The notes under the pieces are model-generated. The model did no database searches, was not told where the DNA came from, and saw only the letters and a program-made list of their open reading frames with translations. The position numbers and the translations under genes are program-made. Below are positions 9,752-18,703 of a stretch of 64,000 bases of DNA, in pieces (position 1 is the stretch's first letter; the number at the start of each line of letters is the position of its first letter). The stretch is taken from positions 3,911,001 to 3,975,000 of the forward strand of contig NC_020908.1 of assembly GCF_000155735.2 (NCBI RefSeq). The letters are read 5' to 3'. Source of the DNA: Octadecabacter arcticus 238 (GTDB lineage: Bacteria; Pseudomonadota; Alphaproteobacteria; Rhodobacterales; Rhodobacteraceae).

Positions 9752-10111
9752 TTAGATCTTCAAGCCAGCTTCACGCGCAGCTTCGGCCAAGGCCTTCACT
9801 TTGCCGTGGAACAAGAAACCGCCACGGTCGAAGTAGGCTTCGGACACGCCGGCCTTTTTCGCACGTTCTGCGATCGTAGCGCCAACTTTGGCTGCTGCTT
9901 CGACGTTGTTCTGACCAACGATGCCCAGATCCTTCTCGAGAGAAGACGCTGAGGCAAGAGTTACGCCGTTCACATCGTCGATCAACTGCACGCTGATGTT
10001 CTTGTTGGAGCGGTGAACGGACAGACGCGGGCGTCCTGCGTTCACTTTGCGAAGCTTGTTCCGAACGCGCATACGGCGTTTGATGAACAACTGTCGTTTT
10101 GTGTTTGCCAT
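9752..10111 (-). CDS. rplR: 50S ribosomal protein L18
   Basis: L18 carries 5S rRNA into the central protuberance with L5. The 119-residue product starts [20 protein letters not shown], contains [20 protein letters not shown] and ends in the conserved [20 protein letters not shown] region. It follows rplF after 11 bases. Intact. Confidence 0.97.
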   Translation of the reverse strand: MANTKRQLFIKRRMRVRNKLRKVNAGRPRLSVHRSNKNISVQLIDDVNGVTLASASSLEKDLGIVGQNNVEAAAKVGATIAERAKKAGVSEAYFDRGGFLFHGKVKALAEAAREAGLKI

Positions 10112-10122
10112 CTGTTCGGTCC

Positions 10123-10653
10123 TTACCTTTTGCCTTCTTTGCGGAAGACGTATTCGCCCGCATACCGGATGCCTTTGCCCTTATAGGGCTCTGGCTTACG
10201 CCACTCGCGGATGTTCGCCGCAACCTGACCGACCTGTTGTTCGTCGATACCCTCGACGATAATCTGGGTCAGCTTCGGTGCCGTAACGGTGACACCTTCA
10301 GGAACGATGAAATCAACATCGTGGCTGTAGCCAAGGTTCAGTTTCAAGACGTTGCCCTGAATCTGAGCGCGGTAACCAACGCCCTGAATTTCAAGCTCTT
10401 TCTTGAAACCAGCGGTGACGCCAGTGACGAGATTTTGAATCCGCGTGCGTGACATACCCCATTGCTGACGTGCGCGCTTGGACTTGCCACGCGGCACTAC
10501 AGAAACGGATCCTTCTTCGACGGACAACGTGACGTCGTCAGTCGCTTTGAAGCTACGGGTCCCTTTAGGGCCTTTTACTTCGATAGATTGGCCGGACACC
10601 AAGGCAGTTACGCCATCAGGAAGACCAACCGATTTTTTACCAATACGAGACAT
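10123..10653 (-). CDS. rplF: 50S ribosomal protein L6
   Basis: L6 sits near the sarcin-ricin loop and factor-binding site. The start at 10653 ([20 protein letters not shown]) is preceded by AAGGAGCG; a longer frame upstream has no L6 homology. The second domain reads [16 protein letters not shown] and ends [20 protein letters not shown], the classic C-terminal signature. The product is 176 residues. Confidence 0.97.
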   Translation of the reverse strand: MSRIGKKSVGLPDGVTALVSGQSIEVKGPKGTRSFKATDDVTLSVEEGSVSVVPRGKSKRARQQWGMSRTRIQNLVTGVTAGFKKELEIQGVGYRAQIQGNVLKLNLGYSHDVDFIVPEGVTVTAPKLTQIIVEGIDEQQVGQVAANIREWRKPEPYKGKGIRYAGEYVFRKEGKR

Positions 10654-10663
10654 CTTGCGCTCC

Positions 10664-11056
10664 TTAGAATACGGTGCAAAGCACTTCGCCGCCAACATTG
10701 GCCGCCCGTGCTGACGCGTCCGACATCACACCCCGTGGGGTGGAGACAATCGACACACCGAGGCCCTGACGGACTGTTGGGATGTCATCGACGCCCATGT
10801 AAACGCGACGACCGGGAGTAGAAACCCGTTTCACTTCGCGAATGACAGGAGTGCCTTCGTAATACTTCAAGCTGATCTCGAAGGCCGGGTGGCCTTCGGG
10901 TGTCTTCGAGGCTTCGTAGCCACGAATATAGCCTTCGTCTGCCAGCACATCGAGTACCCAGCCGCGCAGTTTAGACGCTGGTGTTGCCACCATTGACTTT
11001 CCGCGCATTTGGCCGTTCCGGATGCGTGTCAGCATATCGCCGATAGGATCGTTCAT
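10664..11056 (-). CDS. rpsH: 30S ribosomal protein S8
   Basis: S8 binds the central domain of 16S rRNA and in some bacteria represses its own operon. The 130-residue product begins [20 protein letters not shown] and ends with the signature [18 protein letters not shown] followed by GGEVLCTVF. Twelve bases separate it from rpsN. Confidence 0.97.
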   Translation of the reverse strand: MNDPIGDMLTRIRNGQMRGKSMVATPASKLRGWVLDVLADEGYIRGYEASKTPEGHPAFEISLKYYEGTPVIREVKRVSTPGRRVYMGVDDIPTVRQGLGVSIVSTPRGVMSDASARAANVGGEVLCTVF

Positions 11057-11068
11057 AATATGTGCTCC

Positions 11069-11374
11069 TTACCAGCTAGACTTGACCATACCGGGAATTT
11101 CGCCATTGGAACCAAGGTTCCGCAGGGCGATCCGGCTGATCTTTAGCTTACGGTAGTACGCGTGTGGGCGACCTGTAAGCTGGCAACGGTTGTGCAAACG
11201 GACCGGCGCAGAGTTGCGCGGCAGCTTGGCAAGTTTCAGACGAGCGTTGAACCGCTCTTCCATCGTCTTGCTGTCATCGAGTGCGATTGCTTTGAGTTCG
11301 GCGCGCTTGGCTGCGTACTTCTTGACGAGCTTTTCACGCTTAACTTCGCGGGCGATCATGGATTTTTTAGCCAT
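11069..11374 (-). CDS. rpsN: 30S ribosomal protein S14 (zinc-free long form)
   Basis: S14 lies in the small-subunit head. The 101-residue product starts [20 protein letters not shown] and has [20 protein letters not shown] near residue 62. The CXXC zinc pairs of the short form are absent, so this is the zinc-independent paralogue. It fits between rplE and rpsH as usual. Confidence 0.97.
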   Translation of the reverse strand: MAKKSMIAREVKREKLVKKYAAKRAELKAIALDDSKTMEERFNARLKLAKLPRNSAPVRLHNRCQLTGRPHAYYRKLKISRIALRNLGSNGEIPGMVKSSW

Positions 11375-11387
11375 ACTATCTGTCCCT

Positions 11388-11951
11388 TTAGCTGTTGAAC
11401 GGCATGTTGAAGTGCTTCAACAGCGATTTTGCTTCTGCATCGTTGTCTGCGGTTGTGCAGATGACGATATCCATACCCCAATTTACATCGACGTTGTCGA
11501 AGTTAATTTCGGGGAAGACGATATGTTCCTTGAGGCCCATGGCGTAGTTGCCACGACCATCGAACGATTTGCCGGGTACGCCGCGGAAGTCACGGATACG
11601 GGGCATTGCGATCATGGTCAGACGGTCAAGGAATTCATACATGCGGTTGCCACGAAGAGTGACTTTCGCGCCAAGCGGCATGTCTTCACGAACGCGGAAA
11701 CCAGCGATTGATTTCTTTGCTTTGGTGACGACGGCCATTTGACCTGCGATTGCCGACAAATCATCTTGCGCCGATTTGGCTTTCTTGGTGTCGTTCACGG
11801 CTTCGGAGCCGCAACCAATGTTCAAGACGATCTTTTCCAGACGTGGTGTCTGCATCGCGTTCTTGTATGAAAACTCTTCCATCATGGCAGCACGGATGCT
11901 GTCATGATACATGGCCTTCAGACGGGGGGTGTAGGTTGTTGAATCAAGCAT
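11388..11951 (-). CDS. rplE: 50S ribosomal protein L5
   Basis: L5 binds 5S rRNA and contacts P-site tRNA. The 187-residue product contains [38 protein letters not shown] and the C-terminal [20 protein letters not shown]. Its ATG shares one base with the rplX stop (TAATG), indicating coupled translation. Confidence 0.97.
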   Translation of the reverse strand: MLDSTTYTPRLKAMYHDSIRAAMMEEFSYKNAMQTPRLEKIVLNIGCGSEAVNDTKKAKSAQDDLSAIAGQMAVVTKAKKSIAGFRVREDMPLGAKVTLRGNRMYEFLDRLTMIAMPRIRDFRGVPGKSFDGRGNYAMGLKEHIVFPEINFDNVDVNWGMDIVICTTADNDAEAKSLLKHFNMPFNS

Positions 11952-12256
11952 TAGATCACATCCCCTGTTGTCTTGGCGAAGCGCACTTTCTTGTCGCCGT
12001 CCATTTTAAAGCCGACGCGCGTTGCTTTGCCGTTCGCATCCACAACCGCGAGGTTGGAAAGCTGGATCGGCATCGCCTTGGGTGTGCGACCACCCTGGTT
12101 TGTCTGGCTTTGTTTAACGTGGCGGATGGCGACATTTACGCCATCTACGATTGCCTTGCCGGACTTGGGATCAACGGACGAAATTTCGCCTGTCATGCCT
12201 TTGTCTTTGCCGGCCAGCACGATGACATTGTCACCTTTGCGAAGCTTAGCAGCCAT
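11951..12256 (-). CDS. rplX: 50S ribosomal protein L24
   Basis: L24 starts large-subunit assembly near the 23S rRNA 5' end. The 101-residue product opens [20 protein letters not shown], a KOW motif, and contains [17 protein letters not shown]. It shares one base with both neighbours (stop of rplN, start of rplE), a tightly coupled block. Confidence 0.97.
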   Translation of the reverse strand: MAAKLRKGDNVIVLAGKDKGMTGEISSVDPKSGKAIVDGVNVAIRHVKQSQTNQGGRTPKAMPIQLSNLAVVDANGKATRVGFKMDGDKKVRFAKTTGDVI

Positions 12257-12624
12257 TAGAGCACCTCCGGAGCGAGCGAGATGATCTTCATGAAGTTCTT
12301 CGCGCGCAGCTCGCGAACCACTGGCCCAAAGATACGGGTACCAATCGGTTCGTTTGAATTGTTGAGGATGACAGCCGCGTTGGTGTCAAACTTGATTGCA
12401 GTTCCGTCATCGCGACGAACCTGCTTTTTCGTGCGAACGACGACGGCCTTGCGGACGTCACCCTTCTTAACACGGCCACGTGGAATGGCCTCTTTCACCG
12501 ATACGACGATAATATCGCCGACCGATGCGTAACGACGGTGCGAACCGCCGAGAACCTTAATGCACTGAACACGGCGGGCGCCGCTGTTGTCAGCCACTTC
12601 AAGGTTGGTCTGCATCTGGATCAT
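12256..12624 (-). CDS. rplN: 50S ribosomal protein L14
   Basis: L14 forms intersubunit bridges. The 122-residue product starts [20 protein letters not shown] and contains the signature [19 protein letters not shown] and ends [10 protein letters not shown]. One base overlaps rplX; 81 bases separate it from rpsQ. Confidence 0.97.
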   Translation of the reverse strand: MIQMQTNLEVADNSGARRVQCIKVLGGSHRRYASVGDIIVVSVKEAIPRGRVKKGDVRKAVVVRTKKQVRRDDGTAIKFDTNAAVILNNSNEPIGTRIFGPVVRELRAKNFMKIISLAPEVL

Positions 12625-12705
12625 TTAGATTACTCCCGACCTATAGGGTTCACCCCGATTACTGACCGGGCCCCTAGGGTTTCGTTAAACTGGAAAAGTG
12701 GTCGC

Positions 12706-12933
12706 TTACGCGATCACTTCCCAGCGCTTGGTTTTAGACCGAGGCGCACATTCCTGGATGCGAACTTGGGCACCGACTTGGATTGTGTTGGCTTCATCGT
12801 GGGCCCGATACTTTTTGGACTTACGAATGGTCTTTTTCAGGACCGGATGCGTGAAACGACGCTCCACAGATACGGTGACGGTTTGTTCGTTTTGGTTGCT
12901 TGTGACAACGCCGGTCAGGATACGCTTGGGCAT
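12706..12933 (-). CDS. rpsQ: 30S ribosomal protein S17
   Basis: S17 is a primary 16S rRNA binder with an OB fold. The 75-residue product starts [20 protein letters not shown] and contains the signature [20 protein letters not shown]. Three bases separate it from rpmC. Intact. Confidence 0.96.
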   Translation of the reverse strand: MPKRILTGVVTSNQNEQTVTVSVERRFTHPVLKKTIRKSKKYRAHDEANTIQVGAQVRIQECAPRSKTKRWEVIA

Positions 12934-12936
12934 CTA

Positions 12937-13170
12937 TTAAGCCTCCGCTTTATCGTTAGCGGACTTGGCGTCCGACGCAGCCGCAGCCGCCATTTCGTTT
13001 AGGATAGTTTTAACACGGGCCGCAGAGCGTTTGACAACGCGCATACGGGCAGTGTTTTCCATCGTGCCAGTCGCCTGCTGAAAACGCAGGTTGAAGGCTT
13101 CTTTCTTGAGGTTGGACAACTCTTCACGGAGTTGATCCGGCGTTTTACCGCGCAGTTCAGTGGCGTCCAT
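12937..13170 (-). CDS. rpmC: 50S ribosomal protein L29
   Basis: L29 lies at the tunnel exit and helps dock trigger factor and SRP. The 77-residue product starts [20 protein letters not shown] and contains [19 protein letters not shown], the family core, with an alanine- and lysine-rich tail. Normally rplP lies directly upstream in the same direction. Here the upstream sequence switches to unrelated plus-strand material within about 100 bases, so rpmC is the first ribosomal gene of this half-operon. Confidence 0.95.
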   Translation of the reverse strand: MDATELRGKTPDQLREELSNLKKEAFNLRFQQATGTMENTARMRVVKRSAARVKTILNEMAAAAASDAKSANDKAEA

Positions 13171-13406
13171 TGGACTATTCCTTTGTCAACATCACCGGAG
13201 GGCCGCAGAAGCGTGACCCGATTCCCGATGGAGTGGGTAGAAGTGGGCCGTATAGGGGAGGTGTTAGGGTGTGGCAAGGGTCAAGTATGTGCTTTTCGAC
13301 AAGGAAATAGATGTGCACCCTGCACTCTCGACGAGGAAGCGGCTACCGTCTCAACAGTCGTATCTGAGGGCACAAAATTTGACATTTTTCCCACCCTCCC
13401 GATTGG
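13171..13406 (+). other. Rearrangement junction region with 3' end of an unrecognised plus-strand gene
   Basis: Bases 13171-13190 are the rpmC leader. From about 13300 a plus-strand frame ends at the TGA 13408-13410 with the plausible coding tail LDEEAATVSTVVSEGTKFDI then FPTLPIG; its stop overlaps the start of the next gene (ATGA). The 5' part of this gene is missing or unrecognisable, so the join between the minus-strand spc block and the plus-strand S10 block probably falls between 13190 and 13310. No promoter is clear by eye, though rpmC must be expressed from here. Confidence 0.4.
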
Positions 13407-13574
13407 ATGAATATAACAATGGTGGCCGTAGCTATATGGTTTTTGATAGTATGGCGCGTATTTCTCTCATCTGAGGGACCATCGGATACCAAATTTTGGC
13501 CGATGCTGGCGCTTTTTGCCTACTTGGGTCCGGTGTTCATGATATTTCAGGCCATCTGGATAAGGCGCCCCTAG
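13407..13574 (+). CDS. Small membrane protein upstream of rplW remnant
   Basis: A 55-residue protein starts MNITMVAVAIWFLIVWRVFL and ends MIFQAIWIRRP. Two hydrophobic segments (about residues 4-20 and 32-52) predict two membrane helices with a basic cytoplasmic end. Its start overlaps the stop of the preceding partial gene by four bases, suggesting they were cotranscribed. Its stop TAG abuts the rplW remnant. I do not recognise the family; small hypothetical genes at this place in the S10 cluster are plausible but unverified. Confidence 0.5.
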   Translation: MNITMVAVAIWFLIVWRVFLSSEGPSDTKFWPMLALFAYLGPVFMIFQAIWIRRP

Positions 13575-13575
13575 A

Positions 13576-13707
13576 AAAGCAACAATGGCGTCTGAACACA
13601 ACGCCGTCGTCTTTGAAGTGCATATCGACGCCAACAAGCCGATTGTCAAAGAGGCCGTCAAGACGCTCTTTGAAGGCAACACAATCGACGTGAGCACCGG
13701 TCTGTAA
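13576..13707 (+). pseudogene. rplW: Ribosomal protein L23 remnant with N-terminal and internal deletions
   Basis: The frame reads KATMASEHNAVVFEVHIDAN then KPIVKEAVKTLF, matching residues ~19-50 of roseobacter L23. It jumps directly to EGNTIDVSTGL and a TAA, the L23 C-terminus. About 18 N-terminal codons and about 40 central codons, including the rRNA-binding loop, are missing. The central join is in frame. Read from the ATG at 13585 it would give a 40-residue peptide that cannot replace L23. It lies on the same strand as rplB, in the correct S10 order, and is followed by a terminator. A complete rplW must exist elsewhere because L23 is essential. Confidence 0.85.
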
Positions 13708-13734
13708 AGACTGAGGTTGCGTTAGAGATAAAGG

Positions 13735-13769
13735 AGGCCCCTCGCTGAGAAGTGAGGGGCCTTTTCTTT
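13735..13769 (+). terminator. Intrinsic terminator after rplW remnant
   Basis: AGGCCCCTC (13735-13743) pairs perfectly with GAGGGGCCT (13754-13762) and is followed by TTTCTTTT. It isolates the rplW remnant from the AlbA_2 gene. Confidence 0.9.
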
Positions 13770-15580
13770 TGTCTTAAAGATCGATCATAATGAGCTTGTT
13801 GTTCGCTGTCGCATTCGATCGAAAACGGTTGAAGTTATAGAGATCTCTGGTCGGGATGCCGTTGCCTTGCTTGAGGGGACCGAAGGACACTTCCTAGACT
13901 TCAAGGGTAAAGAGCTAAAACCCGCAAGCCTAAGCAAGACAATCTCCGCATTTGCCAACGCAAGTGGTGGTGAAATTTTCTTAGGCGTCGATGAGGTTGA
14001 GGGATTGTCTGGAAAAGAGCACCATTGGAATGGTTTTGATGAGCAGGAGGCTGCGAACGGTACTCACCAAGTCCTTCATGATCTCGATCCATCGGGGGCT
14101 GATATTTCGACTCAGTTTCTCACTGCGAAAGAGCAGTCGGGCTTTATTCTGCATGTGCTTGTTGAAAAGAGTCAAAGAGTCATCAAAGCAACCAGTGAAA
14201 AGGTATACCTTAGAAAGGGTGCTCAAAACTTACCTCTTACCGCGGAAGCGATTGATCGACTGAAGTTCGACAAGGGAATAAAATCTTATGAAGATGAAAT
14301 CCTAAATATAGATCACGATGAGATATCGAATTCTGAAACAGTCATTGAATTTATGCTTGGCACCGCTTGGATTCAAACATCAAGTGCAACGGTTGATTTA
14401 AAGGCCACGATTTCGTCGGCCATAGCTTCAGCGGGTGTTCTCCATCCGAGGGTTTTTCTTGGACGGTTGTTCATCAGGTTTGCAACGTCGTTCAGCCATG
14501 TTTGGCTTGCACCGTTCAGGTCAGTTCCTTTGGGCATGAACTGACGCAGCAGTCCGTTGGTGTTCTCGTTGCTGCCGCGCTGCTAGGGAGCATGCGGATC
14601 GCAGAACCAGATATCAATTTTCAATCGTCGCGCCAATTCACGATGGCAGGCCATTTCGGAGCCACGGTCATAGGTCATGCTCTTGCGCAAATCAGCGGGT
14701 AGTCGTCTCATCTGGCGGGTGAAGCTGTCAAGCGCGGCCTCGGCCCCATTGCCATCCATTTTGCAAAGAATGACAAAGCGTGTCTTGCGCTCGACCAAGG
14801 TCCCCACTGACGAGCGATTGAATGCGCCCTTGATGAGGTCGCCCTCCCAATGGCCTGGTACCAGTCGTGCTTCGATCTCTTCAGGGCGATTGATAATGCG
14901 CAATGATTCCGGGACCATAGCACTGCCCACCGCTGTCCTGCGCTTGAGCCCACGCTTAGGCTTCGCTTGACGCAACGCCTCGATCATCGCCGCCTTCAGC
15001 CCGCCACGTGGCTGCGCGTAAATCGCGGCATAGATGGTCTCATGGCTCACATGGGCGGATGGATCATCAGGCTTCATGAGACGCAGTCTCTGCGCAATCT
15101 GCTCAGGCGACCAGTGCAGATGTACGAGCTTGCCATGAACGAAACGATAAAGATCGCTCCCCTCCACAAGCTTGCGCTTGCGGCGGCAGCGCGCGCGCCG
15201 GGCATCATAGGCCTGCCGCGCCGCTTGCGGGCAATAGCTGCCGTCTTCCTGCCGACCTCGCGCCAGCTCACGGCAGATCGTGCTCGCCGGGCCCTCCGTG
15301 CCAATAAGCGTGAGACAATTGACTGGCTAAAGTTTACACTTGAGGGCGTAGGAGAACGAACCCATGGTTATGCCTTCACAATCACCACTTTCGCCAGATG
15401 CTGGATCTGGAGCCGTTTTGGCCCCGACGTCGCCTCCCCGCGTTGTTAATGCGCCGTTGGCTCCCACAGCGGAACTGACGAGCATCCCAAAGCGACGCAA
15501 CTTCACAGCCAAATACAAACTGCGCATTCTGGATGAGACGGACCAAGTGGCAGACACTGGCGGGGTTTCCGCCATTCTAC

Positions 15581-16802
15581 AGCAGGGGAATCGCGTTTGG
15601 AACTGAGTGAGTAAAGGATTGCTCTTGCAGGTGATGGCGGGATGGATTCTGGATGGGTGGTTGTTCTCATCGGGTGCTCATCGCCATGCATATTTTTCTA
15701 TCCGCCTTCGACGAAGTTCCTGATCCGCGCGCCAGTAACGTGCGCCACGACCTTGGTGAACTGCTCGTTATCGCCTTCGTGTCGGTCTTATGTGGATCGA
15801 CCTCCTGCGCCGAGATGGCCGCATTTGGCCGTGCAAAAGAGAGCTTTTTCAGGAACTTCCTGAAACTCAAGCATGCCATTCCATCGCATGATACCTTCTC
15901 GGAGGTCTTCCGGATCATCGACCCGAAGGCACTCGATGCGGCCTTCAGTAAGGTACTTGCCGATGTGACCAAGCTCCTCAAAGACGGTGATATCATCGCG
16001 ATTGACGGCAAAGCGTTACGGGGTGCGCGCGACCCGGGCGAAAGCGCACGGACCCGCATGATGGTCTCAGCCTATGCCTCGCGGCTGCGCCTGACGTTGG
16101 CGACAGTACCTGCCGACCGAGGCACAGAACTCAGCGCGGCCATAGAGGCGCTTGGGTTGATCGATCTGCGGGGCAAGGTGGTCACCGGTGATGCATTACA
16201 TTGCAACCGCCGCACGGTTGCCGCAATCAACGCAGGCGGCGGTGATTGGTGCCTCGCCCTCAAGGGTAACCAGGAATCCCTGTTGTCTGACGCCCGTGGA
16301 TGTTTCAGCAAGGGGCACAAAAGCGATCCAACAGCCGTTACGGAAAATACCGGCCATGGAAGAAAAGAAACCCGTAAGGCGGTCGTGGTATCGGCTAAGG
16401 CATTGGCAGAATACCACGAATTCCCTGGCCTCAAGGGGTTCGGTCGCATCGAGGCGACCAGAGAGACGGGCGGAAAGGTGACCTCAGAGACCCGCTACTT
16501 CGCGCTGTCTTGGGTTCCCACACCTGAGGTGCTGCTGGCCGCTGTCCGCGACCATTGGGCCATCGAAAATGCCCTTCATTGGCAGTTGGATGTGTCTTTC
16601 CGCGAGGACGCCGCACGCAATCGGAAAGACAACGGTCCCGGCAACATCGCCGTTCTACGTCGCCGCGCACTCGACGTCCTCCGGCGTGACACATCCAAGG
16701 GCTCTCTCTCCATAAAAATCAAACGTGCAGGCTGGGACACCACCTTCTTACGCAGCATTCTCAGTGACTTGGCAACAACATGAGCCAAACGCGATTGCCC
16801 TG
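15581..16802 (+). mobile_element. ISAs1-family element nested in IS3 OrfA
   Basis: Ends read (AG)CAGGGGAATCGCGTTTGG on the left and, reversed, CAGGGCAATCGCGTTTGG on the right. The eight-base target duplication CATTCTAC matches the family's habit of 8-10 bases. It is the innermost of three nested insertions and its transposase appears intact, so it is the youngest of the stack. Confidence 0.88.
15686..16783 (+). CDS. ISAs1-family transposase
   Basis: The transposase (365 residues from the ATG at 15686, [20 protein letters not shown]) has the N-terminal ISAs1-associated domain ([20 protein letters not shown]). The DDE core includes [16 protein letters not shown] (first aspartate), [13 protein letters not shown] (second aspartate) and [20 protein letters not shown] (glutamate region). 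The frame ends 19 bases before the element's right end. No frameshift or stop is seen, so it may be functional. Confidence 0.92.
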   Translation: MHIFLSAFDEVPDPRASNVRHDLGELLVIAFVSVLCGSTSCAEMAAFGRAKESFFRNFLKLKHAIPSHDTFSEVFRIIDPKALDAAFSKVLADVTKLLKDGDIIAIDGKALRGARDPGESARTRMMVSAYASRLRLTLATVPADRGTELSAAIEALGLIDLRGKVVTGDALHCNRRTVAAINAGGGDWCLALKGNQESLLSDARGCFSKGHKSDPTAVTENTGHGRKETRKAVVVSAKALAEYHEFPGLKGFGRIEATRETGGKVTSETRYFALSWVPTPEVLLAAVRDHWAIENALHWQLDVSFREDAARNRKDNGPGNIAVLRRRALDVLRRDTSKGSLSIKIKRAGWDTTFLRSILSDLATT

Positions 16803-17072
16803 CATTCTACGGCGGGAGGGGCTTTATTCCTCTGCACTGACCGATTGGCGCCGTGCGCGGGCGGCCGGCACATTGGGTGCATTGCAGCCAATGCGCCGTG
16901 GCCCACAAAAGGCACCTGCCAATCCATTGCAAGCTGAGCTGGCCAAGGCCAACCGTGAGGTGACAGCCTTGCGGCGCCGTCTGGATCAGGCGGAAGCCAT
17001 CATTGCCATCCAAAAAAAAGTGGCGGGACTTCTGGACGAGATGGAGCAGACGCAAGAGCGCAGCGGCAAATC

Positions 17073-18086
17073 ATGATGGCCGTCGCGATTGCATTGCCCA
17101 CCGGCAGCGGCTTGACCTCGGCTGTCTGCGCCGCGCTATCATTATCGCGCGCGAGCGTTCTTCGACAGCGTGCGGCGCTGACGGCACCACCACGCACACG
17201 CCCACCGCGCGCAGCGTCTTCGCGGGCTCTGCCGGAAAGGGAAAGAGACCAGGTATTGCACCACCTGCGCGAACCCCGCTTTGCGGATCAGACGCCCACA
17301 GAGGTCTTTGCCACCTTGCTGGATGAAGGCACCTATCTGTGTTCAATCCGCACGATGTATCGGATATTGGCCGCGCAGGGCGAAGTTGGCGAACGCCGCC
17401 GACAGAGCACACATCCCGTCTATCAAAAGCCTGAACTTCTAGCTGAAGCCCCCAATCAGGTCTGGTCTTGGGACATCACCAAGCTGATGGGCCCGGTGAA
17501 ATGGTCCTACTTCTATCTCTATGTCATCCTCGACATCTTCAGCCGCCGCGTTGTTGGCTGGCGCGTCGAGCACGCGGAGAGCGCCAGCCAGTTCAAAGAG
17601 CTGTTCATCGACGCGATGGAAAAACACGAGGTTCCACGCGATCAGCTGACATTGCATGCAGATCGCGGTGGGCCCATGAAGGCAAAGACGACAGCCCTGA
17701 TGCTGGTTGATCTTGGTGTGCTCAAGTTCCACAGTCGGCCCCACACCTCAAACGACAACCCGTTCTCCGAAGCCCACTTCAAAACACTGAAATATCAGCC
17801 AGAGTTCCCCAAGAACTTTGAAACCATCGAGCAGGCTCGCGCATTCTGCCGCAGGTTCTTTGCATGGTATAACCAAGACCATCATCACGCCGGGATTGGT
17901 CTGATGACGCCCGACCAAATCCATTTTGGGCAGGCCCAAGAAATCTACACCGCGCGACAAGCAACACTAGACGCGGCATTCCTCGCCACGCCCGAACGCT
18001 TCGTACACAAACCACCAAAACCGCCTCAAATCCCGACCGCCGTCTGGATCAACCCACCAAAACCAACCGAAGAAACCCAAGCCTAA
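17073..18086 (+). CDS. IS3-family OrfB integrase-type transposase
   Basis: OrfB carries the retroviral-integrase (rve) catalytic core. [20 protein letters not shown] gives the first aspartate, [14 protein letters not shown] the second and [15 protein letters not shown] the glutamate, so the DDE triad is complete. An N-terminal HTH-like stretch precedes it. Its start overlaps the OrfA stop (ATGA), as for IS3 elements that fuse OrfA and OrfB by frameshifting. It is 337 residues and intact, but its OrfA partner is disrupted by ISAs1. Confidence 0.9.
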   Translation: MMAVAIALPTGSGLTSAVCAALSLSRASVLRQRAALTAPPRTRPPRAASSRALPERERDQVLHHLREPRFADQTPTEVFATLLDEGTYLCSIRTMYRILAAQGEVGERRRQSTHPVYQKPELLAEAPNQVWSWDITKLMGPVKWSYFYLYVILDIFSRRVVGWRVEHAESASQFKELFIDAMEKHEVPRDQLTLHADRGGPMKAKTTALMLVDLGVLKFHSRPHTSNDNPFSEAHFKTLKYQPEFPKNFETIEQARAFCRRFFAWYNQDHHHAGIGLMTPDQIHFGQAQEIYTARQATLDAAFLATPERFVHKPPKPPQIPTAVWINPPKPTEETQA

Positions 18087-18703
18087 AGTCCAAAAGCCAC
18101 TGTCTCAAAGTCGTTGACACGTTCCGGGGCGATGCAAAAGCTGGCCGATCAACCGCTGACTGCTGCCCCTATTATGCTCGGCTAATATCACGCCACGGTC
18201 CTCGCTGCTGAGGTGCTTGCTTCGTATGTCCATCACAACATCCTATGCCCAAAGGGCTCTGAGTGTTGCATTTGAAACTTGAGTCTAAGCCGTGCCAACG
18301 GCGAACCTAAAGTGTGGTTAGGCAAGCAAAGACTGCTTGATGGAGAGCGGCCAACGGTCGCTGGCGTGCTCCTTTTCTCTGATATCCCACAAGTTATCTT
18401 GCCGAAAAGGTCTGCAGTAAAGATTTTACGTTATCAAACGAAGGATGATGCAGAGCGAGACTACTTGACGTCCGATCCTGAAACCATCGAAGGGCCACTT
18501 TATTCATTGATCTACGATTCCGTCGAAAGAGTTCGCCAGATCATCGAAGGTATCCAAAAAGTGGGAGCGAAGGGGATGGAGGCAGTTGTTTATCCAGAAG
18601 AAGCACTTCATGAGCTAGTTACAAACGCGATCTTGCACCGAGACTACAATGTGGCCTCTGACGTTCAAATTCGCACTTTTGACAATAGAGTCGAAATAGA
18701 AAG

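Larger units (their letters stand above)
15364..17076 (+). pseudogene. IS3 OrfA (helix-turn-helix), interrupted by ISAs1 insertion
   Basis: OrfA of IS3-family elements supplies the DNA-binding part of the OrfAB transposase. The first segment (15364-15580) carries [20 protein letters not shown], the second (16811-17076) [20 protein letters not shown] and a heptad-rich helix [20 protein letters not shown]. The split is at an eight-base duplication CATTCTAC (15573-15580 and 16803-16810). Because OrfA is cut, this IS3 cannot make its fusion transposase although OrfB is intact. Confidence 0.85.
15292..18126 (+). mobile_element. IS3-family element inserted in IS30 copy A, itself split by ISAs1
   Basis: Imperfect terminal repeats (left start CCCTCCGTGCCAATAAGCG, right reverse CGGAACGTGTCAACGACTTT, both leading to GAGACA) bound the element. 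A GGG flanks it on both sides. OrfA begins at 15364 and reads [20 protein letters not shown] up to GGVSAIL. It is interrupted at 15580 and resumes at 16811 with [20 protein letters not shown]. OrfB is separate below. Net IS3 length without the nested ISAs1 is about 1.6 kb. Confidence 0.85.
14366..18289 (-). mobile_element. IS30-family element copy A, split by a nested IS3
   Basis: Copy A runs 14366-15291 and 18127-18289, minus strand, with IS3 inserted between. Its ends CTTGGATTCAAAC and (reverse) CTTAGACTCAAGTTTCAAA match copy B. A three-base CCG is duplicated at 14363-14365 and 18290-18292. The transposase reads VEGSDLYRFVHGKLVHLHWS, LVPGHWEGDLIKGAFNRSS (DDE region) and MTYDRGSEMACHRELARRL. 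It then hits an amber codon at 14583-14585 where copy B encodes HAPWQRGSNEN (TGG to TAG), upstream of the catalytic glutamate. The element cannot make transposase. Confidence 0.88.
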
